NCBI GenBank assembly: GCA_020740775.1
Contig: JAHEWK010000007.1
Coordinates: 1,302,001-1,366,000, forward strand
Source of the DNA: Ilyonectria destructans
Lineage: Eukaryota; Ascomycota; Sordariomycetes; Hypocreales; Nectriaceae
Length of the DNA stretch: 64,000 nt
Direction of reading: 5' to 3'
Both the position numbers and the translations under genes were made by a program. The stretch's first letter is position 1, and every line of letters begins with the position of its first letter. Shown here in pieces: positions 51,791-64,000 of the stretch. A model generated the notes under the pieces. That model was given only the letters and a program-made list of their open reading frames with translations, searched no databases and was not told the DNA's origin.

Positions 51791-53876
51791 TCATTCATTT
51801 TCACTCTTGGTCTGCTCCTTCACTCCACTCTTGGTGACAACTTCCGCCTCGTCGCCATCTGTCGACTTGTTCTCATCTGGGTTCTCCTCTTCTTCTTTGC
51901 TGAGGTCAACAGTCTTGAGCGCAAACATGATGAGAAGCATAGGAACCAGAGCTGCTGTAGCCGCAATCGCAAGTAGCTGCTGTGTCTCACGGTATGCCTT
52001 ATCAATTCCGGCTCGGACGGCGGTGCCCTTTGCGTACTTCTGCGCAATCACGATTGACTTGTAAATAGCCATGGCCTGGTCCTTGGCGTTTTCAGGGAGA
52101 TACTTGTTGAGCTTCTTGGGAAGAAGGTTGTTCCAGATTGCACCGCTCACACTGCAAGATCATTAGCATAACTGTCTACCCCTGCCAGAAGTGAAGATAC
52201 TGACCTAGTGCCTATCGCACCACCAAAATTCATGGCGGCGAAATACACTCCAGTAACCACAGGGACATCTTCTTTTGCGACTAGAGCCTGAATAGAGACT
52301 TGGGCGGCGGTTTGGTAAAACGCCCGACCAACCCCGACCAGACTCTTTGCCGTGACAAACGACGCCTCATTGGCGCTGGCGCCATTCATGTTGACAAAGT
52401 AGATCTGGAGACCCTGTCCCAGAACCACAAGTGGCACGCCGATGAACACATAAACCTGAGAGCGCTTTGTGTATTTCATCAGAAGTCCAACAAAGACAGA
52501 GCCTATCTGGAAAGCCACTCGAAGGGCGTTGCTGTCGTTCGTTTCTCAGCATTCAGTGTGTGTTCAAGATCCAAGCTAAACTTACTCGATTCGGGTCGAG
52601 TGACCTGGGGCAAACCCGCCGGCGACTTGGAGGTAGCTGGGGAAGAAGATAGTGAAGCAAGAATAGTGGAAGAAATCGAGCATGGACAACATGCAAGCGG
52701 CGACGACGGTGCGCTCCTTGATCATTCGGAAGGGCATGAAGGGAACTCGGGCATATTTGGCATCCCAGAAGAAGAACGCACCCACAACCAAGACACCAAT
52801 GACGAGCATGGCAATGTAGGACCCTTGATCCCAACGATTGCTATTTTTCGAGCCCGTCAGCGACAGAGGGATGAGCGCCAGTCCAAGGCCAACGACGAGG
52901 AGGAGAGCACCCAAGATGTCAAGGTCGACCCATAAAACGTTTACAAGGCGCTTTCCAAAGCTCTCAGACTTGTCTCCTGCAGCCCAGGACTTCTCTCTCT
53001 TGAAGCCGTTCTTTCTGGCACGCCTCTGGAGAATATACAGGGTGGTAATCAGTGGCGCAGAGCAGAACGGGATGATGAGAGCCCACATTCCGTAGCCCCA
53101 TCGCCAGGTTGAGTGCTTCAGGACGCTATCTCCAACAATAGACCCTAGATAGAGTGTGGGGATCGAAGCGACCGACTCGGGGAGGGAGGACCAAAGACCT
53201 CGGTTGATCAGGCTGGTGGTGTCGGCAATGAAGACCTGTTGCATAATAGCGTATCCAGTGTCTCCAATAGACTCAAAGATGCCTCCCGCCTACGGCGAAT
53301 AACGTTAACACTGGTTACGAGCAGCCATTGGAAATAAACTGACAATGTAAGTGCCAATATCTTGGCAAGCGGCGTACATGATCTGGGAAAGAACCAGGCA
53401 AAAGATGGAAATAGTAAGACCCTCAGCTCGGCCGAATACCTGTATACAATCAGCATGGAGCTTCTCAAGCGATGACAAAATACCTCTTGGTGCGGCTTAC
53501 GTTGGCGAATTTAGCCATGATTGGGTACGTGACGAGGCCGATAATAGTTCCCACGACATTAGCCGTCGTGAGGGCCGAGTGCTTCGCAAATGCGCTGGTA
53601 GCGTAGGCATCGTACACCTTGGTGGAATACTTTAAGAAGGAGATGATGAATGTTGTCGCAAACAACCTACACGGGAATATCAACAATCTAGGTTGAGAAC
53701 AAGCAGAGATAGACCTACCCAGAAAAAGCAATGATCAGATCCTTGCGGGACCACGACTGCCGCAGGACTTCCGTGTTTTCCAGAATGTGATGGCCTTCAT
53801 CCTGGGCCTTCTCGGGGTCGCCCGAGGTGCGAGGATTGGAAACCTCGGGACTGATGCTGGGATCTGCAGTTGCCAT
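51791..53876 (-). CDS. siderophore-iron transporter (MFS, SIT/ARN family)
   Basis: Start at 53876 (MATADPSISPEV). Introns lie near 53670-53720, 53440-53510, 53289-53345, 52530-52590 and 52155-52203. The product of about 590-600 residues has 14 membrane segments and SIT features: YSTKVYDAYATSAF after TM1, ANVVGTIIGLVTYPIMAKFANV, then FGRAEG, the long loop ISLINRGLWSSLPESV-like segment (TSLINRGLWSSLPES), TWRWGYGMWALIIPFCSAPL, and a C-terminal loop with AIYKSIVIAQKYAKGT typical of siderophore transporters. It would import ferric siderophores across the plasma membrane, often xenosiderophores. The acidic C-terminal tail is normal for the family. Confidence 0.92.
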
Positions 53877-56225
53877 ATTTGGGTACTTTTCGTATCGCTG
53901 TTGTATTTAAGTCACCTGTCACAAAGACTCGAGCCCATCGTCGTAGCTAGATGCCTTCCTGTTTATATCTTTTCCCCCTCATTGAAGGCACGGGAATCGT
54001 TCCGCACCTCACAGGCATGAGGTCATGGTCCGAGATCGGTTGCAGCAGTCATACCACCTTGGGCGGAAATACCTGCGTGCCCAGAGGCAGCAAACGTGGG
54101 TACTGTATTGTCGCATCTAATCTTATCAGATCCGCAACAGCTGGTTCGTCAACGACACAAACGTGGACCCTGCCCGTTTGCCGACGTATGGCATCAACAC
54201 GAGCATTGTCTCCATAGCCGGCACACTCCATGGACGCCAAGACCCTTGTCGGAACACTTTGGTGACACGCGTAGCGTCGGCCATTTGGCCCACATCAGGT
54301 GCTGTGGGCTGACTTTGCGACCAATTTGCTAGAAGGAAGTCTTGGCCATGTGGATTAAACCGTGATCTTCACGAGCTACCCACAAGCGAAGAGCCGCTTC
54401 TCCCAGTTAGGTGTAGGCTAGAGCGGCACACGCGTACTGAATTCTTCCTTTCAACCTCGGTTGAGCCCCATCCCATGGCTCGTGAGAGTCTGTAATATCT
54501 ACGATGCAATTATTTACAATATAACTTGCTGTTCTCAAAGCCCATCCTTTGCCAAGACAAAGCGGCCAGAGTTGTGGTGGTGCTGGAGAGGCAGCTGCTT
54601 TGTGTTCAGACTGGGGTTTGCGAACCAAGACTCCACATGATTCAAGCCGGACCTTTGCTCACCCGATTTGACCATATGCATCCGAGACCCCCACGATCTT
54701 ATTACCGAAGACTGGTTTTTCAAGCAGACTGCAGACGGCAAAATTCTCGGTCAGTTACAATAGCAGCAGCTCGTGGGCATCCTTGTAATAATGGGCTCGG
54801 AATATGTCCACTACTGAGTTCCGGTGCAGTCGGTGAGGAAGAATGAATTGGTAATGCCAAGATTCTAGTCTCCTTTGCAAGAAGAGAAATTATGGATGAG
54901 TCCAAAGCGTCCTAAGAACTATCCTCCGAGTTTTTGCTTGCACGACCGGTGTTTTTGGACTTGATGCAATATGCCGCAGGTATCCCCACCAAAAGACTCT
55001 AGAACACAGGGGCCCGGGCCCAGTGATTTCGGGAACAATTCCCTGCTAACAACTTGAGTGCCACTGGCCGTACTCTACAGTGTGATGCATAAAGCCCTGA
55101 TCCAAAGCGATGTACTGAGTTATGCACAGCTAACCTGTATTAGGATACCAGACATGGCCATCTTAGGGAATAGGGTCAGGGTTAGAATAAGTATCTTAGG
55201 TTTATACTCTAAAATCACTAAAGAGAACATTTTATATATAATTAACAAAATAAGTACTCTATTTATCTCTTTTTTAGATTAAATATAACTTGTTATAAAT
55301 CTATCCTACTGTTTGAATACACTACAGAGTGCTTAAAGCGGCAAAATATACTGGCTGTATTCCACAAGGAGCCGACGCAGTATATTATTTTAGATCAGGA
55401 CTTTACGCATCCCACTGTATAAGCGCCCCCGAAGATTTTGGCGGCCATGAGCTGAACCATAGTTGCCAAGTCGACTGGGGCCAACATGACTCGACAGTGG
55501 TTGTGACGTGGCGTGAGAGCTTCCGAAAGAACTCCGTCAGTGTTATCAGATGAGCAAGGAAAGCAGCTCAAGGACTTGGTTCATCATCCAATTCGCACCT
55601 GAAACAGTTCACACTGGGTCGTCACGTCAGCAGTTACCCTGCTAAGAGAATTGGCCCACTCGCACTTGAACCATCTGGTGAGGATCCATAATGACCAAGC
55701 CGTCGGTTCAGCCACGTCCCACAGGGCTGGTCACTGATGCGCCACGATAAGGGTTCATTTCTTACTTGTTAATGCAATTCACCAAATTGGAACACTTGAG
55801 CAAGTTTCTTGGAGGCGGTGATTTGGTGCTTCCTCGCTTGGCTTTTGTATGGTGCCATAATAACTCCAGCATCCCGGAAACGAAACCCCCGTCCTCGAGG
55901 TGGTCCGAACGCGAGGTCATCTTAAATCTAAGCCCTTGATCCTGGCCTGCTGCAAGTTCTGACGTGGCCAACCTTGATTATTTCCCGCAGCTTAAAAGTT
56001 GAGCTTATTGCTCCTGATCCTTCCACACACTTTCCCTCAACGCGAGCTCCGATTCCAAGCAAATCTAATAAAATTTTCTTTGTCTATGATTAGGTAGTTA
56101 CTGTACAATACTCTATATATGTATGACATGAATGATGCTTATGCCTGATACTTATTCCTGATGCTCCAATTTCGGATTTCCCCGTATAACAAAACGCCTG
56201 AATGCAAATATGCGGCATGTGCCCC
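53877..56225. other. intergenic, 2.3 kb, possible small relic at 55329-55553
   Basis: The promoter of the siderophore transporter lies next to 53877. No complete gene. The frame 55329-55553 (cysteines in YTGCIPQGADAVYYF and SGLYASHCISAPEDFGGHE) looks protein-like and might be the tail of a small cysteine-containing protein, but there is no convincing start or signal peptide, so I leave it as a possible relic. Confidence 0.4.
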
Positions 56226-58076
56226 CTAACCCAAATTATCCGGGCTCATAGCACGAATCTTGGGGCCATAATAGCGGAAGACGACAGGTACCGGCACCAA
56301 AACCAGTGAAAGGAATGCTAGCACGCTGTTTCCCCAACCTAATCCTAGACTGTTGTACATTGACAATCCAGCAAGGGGCAGCAAGGCGCCTAAAAGGGAT
56401 CGAAGGACAGTAACAGCGGCAATTACGGAGGCAGCGTATGTGATGTAGACGTCCATGAGATAGATTTGAAGACACATCTGAAGGTACTGTCAGTTTTTGT
56501 CGCTGCATAGAAGTAGGGGTATTGCTCACCATGATGCCCATCAGACCGAAACAGAACAATGCCACTCCAATCATGGGTACCATCCAATGAGTGTTGCTCT
56601 CCACCGACCATCCATACCAGAATAGGGATACGACGATGAGTAGTCCGCAGGGAAGAGTCAACCAAACCGGCACGCGGTCCTCGGGGACTGTGGCCTCCCC
56701 CTTGGCCATTTTCTTCTTGATGATGATATCTGTGAGGACACCAAAGACCATTGTACTGGTCGACTATTAGAACTAGGAAACCCGTACCATGTGCTTCTGT
56801 GCAGAACTTACCCGAGGAGCATTCCGACACCCGTAGGGATGTACGACAAGCCAATAATGCCAGTGTCGAACCCATATTGCTGTGCAAAAACGAAGGTGAA
56901 GGTGCTGAACATGAGGTACAGGATTCCGTACACAACCGCAATGTAGAGCGAGATGATAAAGACTGGCGGTTGCGTGCACAGCATCTTCATGGGACGGACA
57001 ATAGCATGCTCGAGTTTCGTCTTGGTGGAAACCCGTCCCACGTCAAGGGCGCTGTATAGATCGGCGTTGTTGGTTTCCTTCTTCATGCGGTTGACCTTTG
57101 CCTGGAGTAGAGTCGGGTGATATGTTTCGGTAACAACGAAGTAGCAAACAACGGAGATAACGCCAGCCTGGTGCAGAGTTAGTCCTGCACGTCAAAGAAG
57201 CAACGTTTGGAAGCCGGCAACACTTACGGCAATTGCGATGACCCAGAATACCCATCTCCAGCCAACATCTTGAATCATGAAGCCTCCGGCCACAGGTCCA
57301 ATGCACGGTCCCAAAAGCGGTCCCATGGCCCACACTGCCATAGCTTTTCCACGCTGCTCGACGGGAAACATGTCCGAAATGGTACCACTACCGTTGGTGA
57401 CGGGCGTGGATCCGGCAAATCCCATCAAAAACCGGAAGGCGATCATCATGCCCATGTTCTGGCTGAGCGCAGTTGCCACGGTGAAGATGACAAAGAGCAC
57501 GTTGGCAATGTTGAAGACCATAGCTCGGCCGTAGATCTCGCTGAGGGGTGCCGCCAGGAGGGGCCCGAAGGCAAAGCCAAGAACGTATACGGAGACGAGA
57601 AAGGTTGCGAGGTTTTCGTTGGATGATTTGAACTCGACCATGATATCGGGGACGCCAGGAGCGAACATCGAAGAGCCCTACGCGTGAGTTAGCAAACGAG
57701 ACTTGGTGGGATTCTGAGAAAGACTAACGAGGGGACTAAAGACCGGGTTAGCACAGTAAGTTGGACCTAAAGGAGGTAGAACTTACGTCAAAAGAGTCAT
57801 GAGTGATAGCGCGGCGATGTTTGACCACTTCCTCTTCGCAGGCCAGTTCATGGGGTTGTGAGGGTCGTCAGGACCATCCCATCCAATAGCATTCGGGTCG
57901 TCCCCGGCGCTGGATCCAGGAGATGCATTTCCCTTCTCTGGATCTTGGCTCGTAGCCTCTGCATCGGTCGTCTTTGGTCGGTCCGCACCGAGACTGGTGT
58001 CGGACATGGCGAGGGTGCGTTGGCTCTCCGGACGGGGCAAGTCGCCGAGCTGGATGGTCTTTGTTGACTCGTTCAT
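56226..58076 (-). CDS. MFS transporter, DHA1 (12-TM) drug/polyamine family
   Basis: Start at 58076 (MNESTKTIQLGD). A long soluble N-terminus includes DPHNPMNWPAKRKW, the hallmark entry to TM1 in this fungal subfamily. Introns lie at about 57727-57785, 57677-57726, 57165-57226, 56760-56811 and 56476-56531. Motifs are PLSEIYGRAMVFN, RFLMGFAGSTPVTNGSGTISDMF, EQRGKAMAVWAMGPLLGPCIGP and TETYHPTLLQAKVNR. The C-terminus has LPLAGLSMYNSLGLGWGNS. Twelve segments, about 520 residues. Probable proton-driven efflux of a drug, polyamine or metabolite at the plasma membrane. Confidence 0.9.
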
Positions 58077-59533
58077 GACGCTGTGGAAAGAAGGAAACCG
58101 TTGTTGACAATTGCAGATGGTCAAATCTGTGGTGGGACATGGGGAATTTAAGGGAGATGGCACCCTCCTCAACTACACCAAAATGGCTCCACTTGCAAGG
58201 CGCATTGGGAGCGAAAGCGAAAGCGAGTGCCCGAAAATTATCCCAGAAAGGCGCCGTGCAGCAGCAAATTATCAAATATGAACGCTACTGAGTGGAAATT
58301 GGAGAAGCCGGGCTCCAAGTTATGCTTAACCCCATATTCTAGCTTATCGGGTCCGTCGAAGAGCCCGAAACCCGGGACATGGCGGCGATCCCGTGGACGT
58401 TGAGGAGGTCCGGCGCCGACTTTATGCAGACCACCTCCGGAAGCGATGCCTTCCGGACGGGTTTTATGCAAGTGGCACGATGGATGGCGTTGGCTGACGT
58501 GTTGGTGGGTCCACTTTTCATAAGTTATGAACCCGCGGCGAAATTACCTACCCTACACTCTGATGCGATTCGTCCACCAATGGTGCCTTCCAGCCTCTAA
58601 ATCGTCTCAACGCTGTGATATTTTATTTACAATTAGCTAGAATGTATTGACCCTGATAGCTAGTACTCAACAACTCTGGGTAATGAACCATATAACTACT
58701 TGGTAGCTGTTTTCCATTTCCATCTTGCGCGTTCATTATTCCCCCCCCTCCTTTACGCTCTGAAATGGCTGCATCCTTTGCGGGGTACCCTTCTGATCAG
58801 AACGATCATGGGATGATGTCGGGTCACAGCCCTTTCACTGATTTCAATTCCAACTGTCTCCCTTATTGGCTGATGGATATTGCATGAGATGGAGATTAAC
58901 TAGATTCTTAAAGTCGATGCGGAGAATAACACGTTCATTTTTAGAGAATGTTCGCCCAACAATCTGGGAGCAGTGTTAGCGCTCCACTACCGCCATCACA
59001 CGGGACGGGCCGATGGTGAATGCAACGGCCGCTCCACTGGCGATAGTGGCGTCTTTACCGTTGTGATTATTAAAGACTGCGGCCACAACCCTACAAATGA
59101 GTATATTGGACAGCCTGTGTTGCACATGTATGTTTGAATTGAGGATTTATCAGTCTACAAAAGCTGTTGCTGCGAACCTGCGATTGCGAATGCTGCTACA
59201 ATTCGAGCTTCTTTCTGAGCCGACATGTCTGTCAATGCCAGGATACCCTTGACACACAAGATGCGACCGAGACACAAAAGGACCATTTTGAGACAACCAA
59301 CCAGCGACCGAAACAATTGATTCGCCTGATCACCACGGTCGACGAACAGGAGTCTTGGCAGGGCTCAGACCAGGGCTTGAGACCGCCTGCGATTAGTCAA
59401 CCGCAATAGTGGGAATCTCGCTTCTGCAATCAGACTGTGGCTCGCCTTTGCCCTACTACCCCTCCCTCCCCACAATCCCGCTTGTTTAGATCTCACCTTT
59501 TCATCAAGCTTGTCCCTAGCGACGTGATCGACA
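58077..59533. other. divergent intergenic region, 1.45 kb
   Basis: Contains promoters of the DHA1 transporter and of the methyltransferase. Short frames have no motif; no repeats noted apart from a T/C-rich run near 58740. Confidence 0.45.
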
Positions 59534-61067
59534 ATGGCTGAACCGGAAGTACCCCACATCGAGGTTGATAATGGAGTGAGTCGTTTGAGGACATGCTTGG
59601 CTGCTGGATGCTCATCATTTGGACCATAGGGTGAATCCGATGCGGACTCTAGCATCGACAGCCGTTTGTATGAGATATCTCCCCGCTCCTCATTTAATCT
59701 GTGCTTTGTTGCTCACTACCTCGGCCCTTAGGTCCACGTACACGGCATCGCTAACCTCGAGCGTTGTCGACTATCCGTACGAGCACGGTCGACGATACCA
59801 TGCGTTCCGTGGAGGCTGTATTTACCCTCAATCCATTTCCTAGTCTTGCGTGTGCTGATGTTGTCCAGCCTACATCTTACCAAATGACGAGGTACGTGGC
59901 AGAATTGGATTCTCGGACCTCGGCTGATGCGCCGCGGAACAGACGGAAATGGACCGACTCGACCTGAATCACGCTTTGATGACAAAAGTAATCGGTGATC
60001 GTTTGTATCTTGCGCCGCTCGTGGAAAAAGACCTCCACCGAGTTCTCGACATTGGAACCGGAACTGGCATTTGTACGCTGCATAACCATGACCATTGACC
60101 ACTTTTCCCCGCTGACACCCCGCTTTCAGGGGCTATTGAGATGGGCGATGCCCACCCGAACGCTCAAGTAAGTTCAGAGATGCCCATTGCTTCGAGAGAC
60201 AATTCCTTATTCCGATGATAGATTCTTGGCAACGACTTGAGCCCCATCCAGCCCGCCTGGTATGTCGGAACCACCGGCATGGTGCAGTTGTGCGTGTTCT
60301 AACATGGCAATTATCATATAGGGTCCCACCAAACGTCAAATTCGAGGTTGACGACGCGGAGAGCCAATGGATGCATGACTCTCCGTTCGATTTCATCTTT
60401 TGCCGATACATGGCTTGTTGTATTCTGGACTGGCCTAAACTGACCAAAAGCACTTACGAGTTACGTTTCGCGACAGTGCATTGTGAATAAACAAGTGCTA
60501 ATGATCATTGTATAGAAACCTGAAGCCTGGCGGCTGGGTCGAGTTTCAAGACTACGATTTGCAGTACTATGCCGACGACGGGTCCTTGAAGGAGGAGCAT
60601 AGCACACTCACCTGGATCAACACCCTACTCGACGCAGCGCGAACGCTGAAGCGCGAACCGTGCCCTGGCCCCAAGCAGGAGGAGTGGGTGAAGGCGGCCG
60701 GGTTCCAAAACGTCAAGCATCAGATGTTCAAGATCCCCATTGGCCCGTGGGCTAAAGACAAGAGAATGAAGGATCTGGGAATGTGCAACCTGGCGCAGAC
60801 CTTGGAGGGACTCGAGGGCTTTTCCCTACGCCTGTTCTGCGGGATTCTCAAGTGGCCCGAGGAAGAGGTTTTGCTTCTGCTGTCGAAGGTCAGGAGTGAG
60901 CTGAAGGGAAACGACTTTCACGCTATTTTCAACTTGTAAGCTGAATACCTTGATGGTGGTGCTCGTATCGCTAACTTGGACTACAGCCATGTCACTTACG
61001 GCCAGAAACCGTAAGTATGTCTCAGCTCTGACGTTTGATTGACGCTAACTTGCACAGTGAGGAATAA
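59534..61067 (+). CDS. SAM-dependent methyltransferase, LaeA-like
   Basis: The start MAEPEVPHIEVDNG is followed by many short introns. Joined exons give DYPYEHGRRYHAFRGGSYILPNDE, then the SAM-binding LDIGTGTGIWAIEMGDAHP, LGNDLSPIQPAWVPPN, FDFIFCRYM and NLKPGGWVEFQDYD. The end HVTYGQKPEE stops at 61067. I resolved an acceptor TATAG before NLKPGG and the final small exons (61057 onward). This is the fungal class related to LaeA/UMTA, about 340 residues. LaeA itself is a nuclear regulator of secondary metabolism, but most relatives are metabolite or protein methyltransferases of unknown target, so the regulatory role is not implied. Transport genes and a Zn2Cys6 factor flank it. Confidence 0.87.
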
Positions 61068-61649
61068 GCGGTAGGAACTCGGATGCAAACTTGCGACGTA
61101 TTTCAAGTTCATGGCTCGGCTCGGTTGACATTCTGGGAATATCTGGTGGATGAAATGTCGGTAGCTGGATTTCTTTCTGGGAGATGACATTTACCTCATC
61201 TTGTCATCGAAGTTGCATCTGAGTGCGCAGGTCTGCATTGCGGGATACTGTATGATGAATGGTTTCTGCTTTGCCCATGAGGCTTATTCTATCATCATAC
61301 TGGCTTGATTTGACCTGTCCGTATGGTCGAAATGATACGGAAAAACTAACCACTGGTTGGATTTGCCTGCTCATGTATCACGTTGAAAAACGAGTGTGAT
61401 TTACCATTGACGTTTGCATCGTGTACTAAATACGTAAAAACCGATGTAATACACCTTATCATTGCTAGTATAACGGCAGCTCCATTTCACTTCCTTATGT
61501 TTCTCCCCTAATGCTTTTGTGAAAGAAAAATAAACCCCCGATCAATAACGCCTGTGTTTGAAAAGTTCACTATTCCAACCCTCCTGTTGCTGAGTATGCG
61601 ACTTCAGCCTACCTAACATCAATAGGAAAAAGGCCCACCAATCTTGGAA
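61068..61649. other. intergenic between convergent genes
   Basis: 3' flanks of the methyltransferase and the last Zn2Cys6 gene. No gene supported. Confidence 0.45.
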
Positions 61650-63949
61650 TTAGGTGGGCACCCAAGGATCCGCACCCCAGCTTTCAGGTGAAATGTCCGG
61701 CCAATACAGACCCTGGGATTCATCCTGGTACATGGACGCATTGATGAATTGCAGGTCCAATACTGGCTGGGACAGCAGCTCTTGCAACGAGGGCTCTGAC
61801 AATGCCATACCGGCTGTGGCCCCGGCAAAGGCCGCTCCTACATCAAGAGCTCCGAGGGAAGAACCATCCATCAGGGCGGGAGTACCGCCGGGAATCGAAA
61901 AGTCTCCCCTACGTGCCTGCGCAGCCGCCATGGTGACCTTCATGGCGTCGGTGTGCTGGCAAAACTCCCCCGCCGCAAAGTTGCCCGTCTCTCTGAGCTG
62001 CTCGAGGAACTGAACGGAGGACTCGAATTGCTCCCTGTCGTTTCGGCAATCCTTACCGTCTAATAAACTAGAGATGGCAAGAACAGTGGCGGCGGAGAAT
62101 AGATACTGAGTGTAGAAGTAGTCAAAGGTGGCGAATGATCCGTCGATCCAGCACTCGATGAGAAGGCGGCAGGAATGTCGAGCGCATCTCACACACGCCT
62201 CGGCCAAGGTCATTGCAGAAGCTGGCACCTGTGGCTCTGAGATTGGTTGAGTATCCCAGGTAGCTACATGTGTCCGGAGCACATGGAGTAGGATAGGTCG
62301 CGTCGCGCTAATCACACACTGGATATTGTAAGAATGCGAACAAATGACGAAGTCAGGCAGGGCTTACCTGGTTAAAGTAAAGGTGTAGTGAGAGTGGCTT
62401 TGGGCTCGGATCAACGTTGTGGTCCTTGGGGTCGATGTGCAGGTGATCTGGCAATTCCTCGACCCAATTGCGAAGATCTTTCAACGCTTCCTGGACCCGC
62501 TGGGATAATGAAGTCTCCTGAGGGTTTCTGTTATAAATAGAATAACCAATTCGCCCAGCTAGCCGTGCCAGCCGGACACTGGCTACGAGATAGGCCGCGT
62601 CCTTGAAGTCATCCTGGTTACTTGCCAGCACAGGGTCCGACGGAAGATCGACCTCAATGAACTCATCCTGTATGGCGACGGGATGCCCAAGCCTAGAAGC
62701 CCACATGCGATCAAAGCTGTAGGCGGTCCACCAAACCCGATTTCGGTGCTCTCTCACACTCGGGTCGCTGAGCTGGGATTCGGGGACGTTGAGATGCAAG
62801 CCCATGATGACGGACAGTCGCACAGAAGATCCGGCCAATGCGTACGCCGTGTAGCGACGGTTCAATGCAAGTGAGTAGAAAGACTGCGAATAAATGATTA
62901 GTTGATACGACAAGGCATTGCGGGGAACATACGAGCAGCAGTCTAATCTCGACGGCGTCGATCCTCGGACGCTCGCTAATGATTCGCAAAACCCGCGTCG
63001 CTCTTGCAAAGTATCCCATCCCCGGGAAATTCGATTCTGCCGCCGCGGTCCTGGTTGAATACATCTCGCCGATCGCAAACAGCGCCCACAGTTTGCTCTT
63101 TAGCAACGAGTCGCTGGAGTGTGGATTCTGGATCGTCTGCTCAAGTCCCTCCAAGATCTGACTCCTGCGGACGATATGATAGCAACGAGTAACATACTTG
63201 AGGGCGACATTGACCAAAAGTCGAGCTCGCGACGGGAACGGCCAAGGGCAGTCAATGTCCGAGAGTGCAAGCAGACGTTCATCTGTTGGATAGTTAATTC
63301 TGGGAAGATGATTGTGTCGAGCAGACGAGATGGCTTGGCGGAAGCGCGTGGCAAACGCCGCATCTGAGGCCTCTCCGATTAAAATGGGAGTATGGGGAAT
63401 GTTCATGTTGAAGAACCAGGGGTGGGTCTCCAATGAAGGCGCCTGAATGGCGGATGGAGCATCTGCATAGCTTGTTCCAGAAACGACAACTGAGACATTC
63501 TTTTGGGTGGAGTTAGTTCTCGACCTACTGCTCCCGTCACGACTGCGAAGTCGTTGATTCTCGGCAACAAGGTCGTCAATATACCTGGCTCATTAGACAA
63601 GCCGAGGAACGCGGGGAAATACCAGCTCGGAACATACTGCTGGCTGACCTTGACGAGGCGATTCTTCCGAGGATACGAACACTCGGTGGGTTTGCCCGCG
63701 TGAGTGCAGTTCTCACAGGGGGTACCTCCGGAGCATTTCACCTTCCGGGAATGGCATCTGCGGCACCTGCGACGACAATCGAGTTAGTAGAGGCTCTACG
63801 CAAACCGATCCGGCTCTCACTGACGCTGTTGATTTGGTCCTTCGCTGGGGCCCGCGGCGGCTGGGAGCTGACTGAGAGCCGAAATCATCCTTGCCGTCTG
63901 GCTCTGAGGCGGTAACTGAACCACGGGGACTGGCATTGGGCGACGTCAT
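61650..63949 (-). CDS. Zn2Cys6 transcription factor
   Basis: Start at 63949 (MTSPNASPRG). The zinc cluster is formed by splicing intron 1 (GTCAGT donor, about 63767-63818): CRRCHSRKVKC, then SGGTPCENCTHAGKPTEC (C-x2-C-x6-C-x5-C-x2-C-x8-C), followed by basic SYPRKNRLVKV. A further intron near 63570-63610 precedes a coiled-coil and the fungal-specific TF region (LVNVALKYVTRCYHIV, YTAYALAGSSVRLSVIMGLH, VWWTAYSFDRMWASRLGHP). Introns near 62890-62940 and 62320-62366 complete it. About 660 residues. The C-terminal tail is acidic and serine-rich. It may control the neighbouring methyltransferase and transporter genes. Confidence 0.88.
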
Positions 63950-64000
63950 TGCCGGCGGCGAGTTTGCCAGCGCCTATATGGGTGGAGGAGAGGGACGGTG

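Overview
The window is nuclear DNA of a filamentous ascomycete (Pezizomycotina, most likely Sordariomycetes such as Hypocreales). The evidence is many short 45-70 bp introns with GT..CTAAC..AG signals, Zn2Cys6 transcription factors, fungal MFS families, a dispersed 5S rRNA type, a Crypton DNA transposon, and repeat copies that differ only by C-to-T changes at CpA, the signature of repeat-induced point mutation (RIP). I cannot name the species.

Layout. 1.0-3.1 kb: a secreted multi-PAN/apple protein gene that looks broken. 4.0-4.8 kb: a complete seven-exon calmodulin-like gene. 5.2-19.8 kb: an apparent functional cluster made of a dehydratase/epimerase-like protein, a second NADPH-cytochrome P450 reductase, a divergently transcribed P450, a sugar-porter MFS transporter and a Zn2Cys6 regulator. 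A CGGCGA/TCGCCG motif recurs in the promoters of the reductase/P450 pair, the transporter and the regulator, and forms a perfect inverted repeat (TTTCGCCGG, 17 bp, CCGGCGAAA) upstream of the transporter. The regulator's first intron carries a complete GC-rich Crypton of about 3.1 kb. Removing the element and one copy of an 8-bp direct repeat leaves an ordinary 69-bp intron.

19.8-42 kb is a gene-poor accessory stretch. It holds two paralogous small ORFs (one with a signal peptide and truncated), minisatellites, two identical 5S rRNA genes in opposite orientation, an intron-containing tRNA-Met, an intact small group (AIF/AMID-like oxidoreductase, SDR, Zn2Cys6 factor), and a graveyard of mutated genes (GIY-YIG nuclease-like, NACHT NTPase, an unknown family), plus a very AT-rich block.

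42-64 kb is gene-dense again: an Hsp70-like protein with a signal peptide, a Zn2Cys6 factor, a DHA2 multidrug transporter, an HSL-type esterase, a HET-domain relic, a siderophore-iron transporter, a DHA1 transporter, a LaeA-like methyltransferase and another Zn2Cys6 factor. This is a transport/regulation neighbourhood without a visible secondary-metabolite backbone enzyme.

Gene models were built by eye from reading frames and splice signals. Where exon boundaries matter, I checked phase continuity. No database search was possible.
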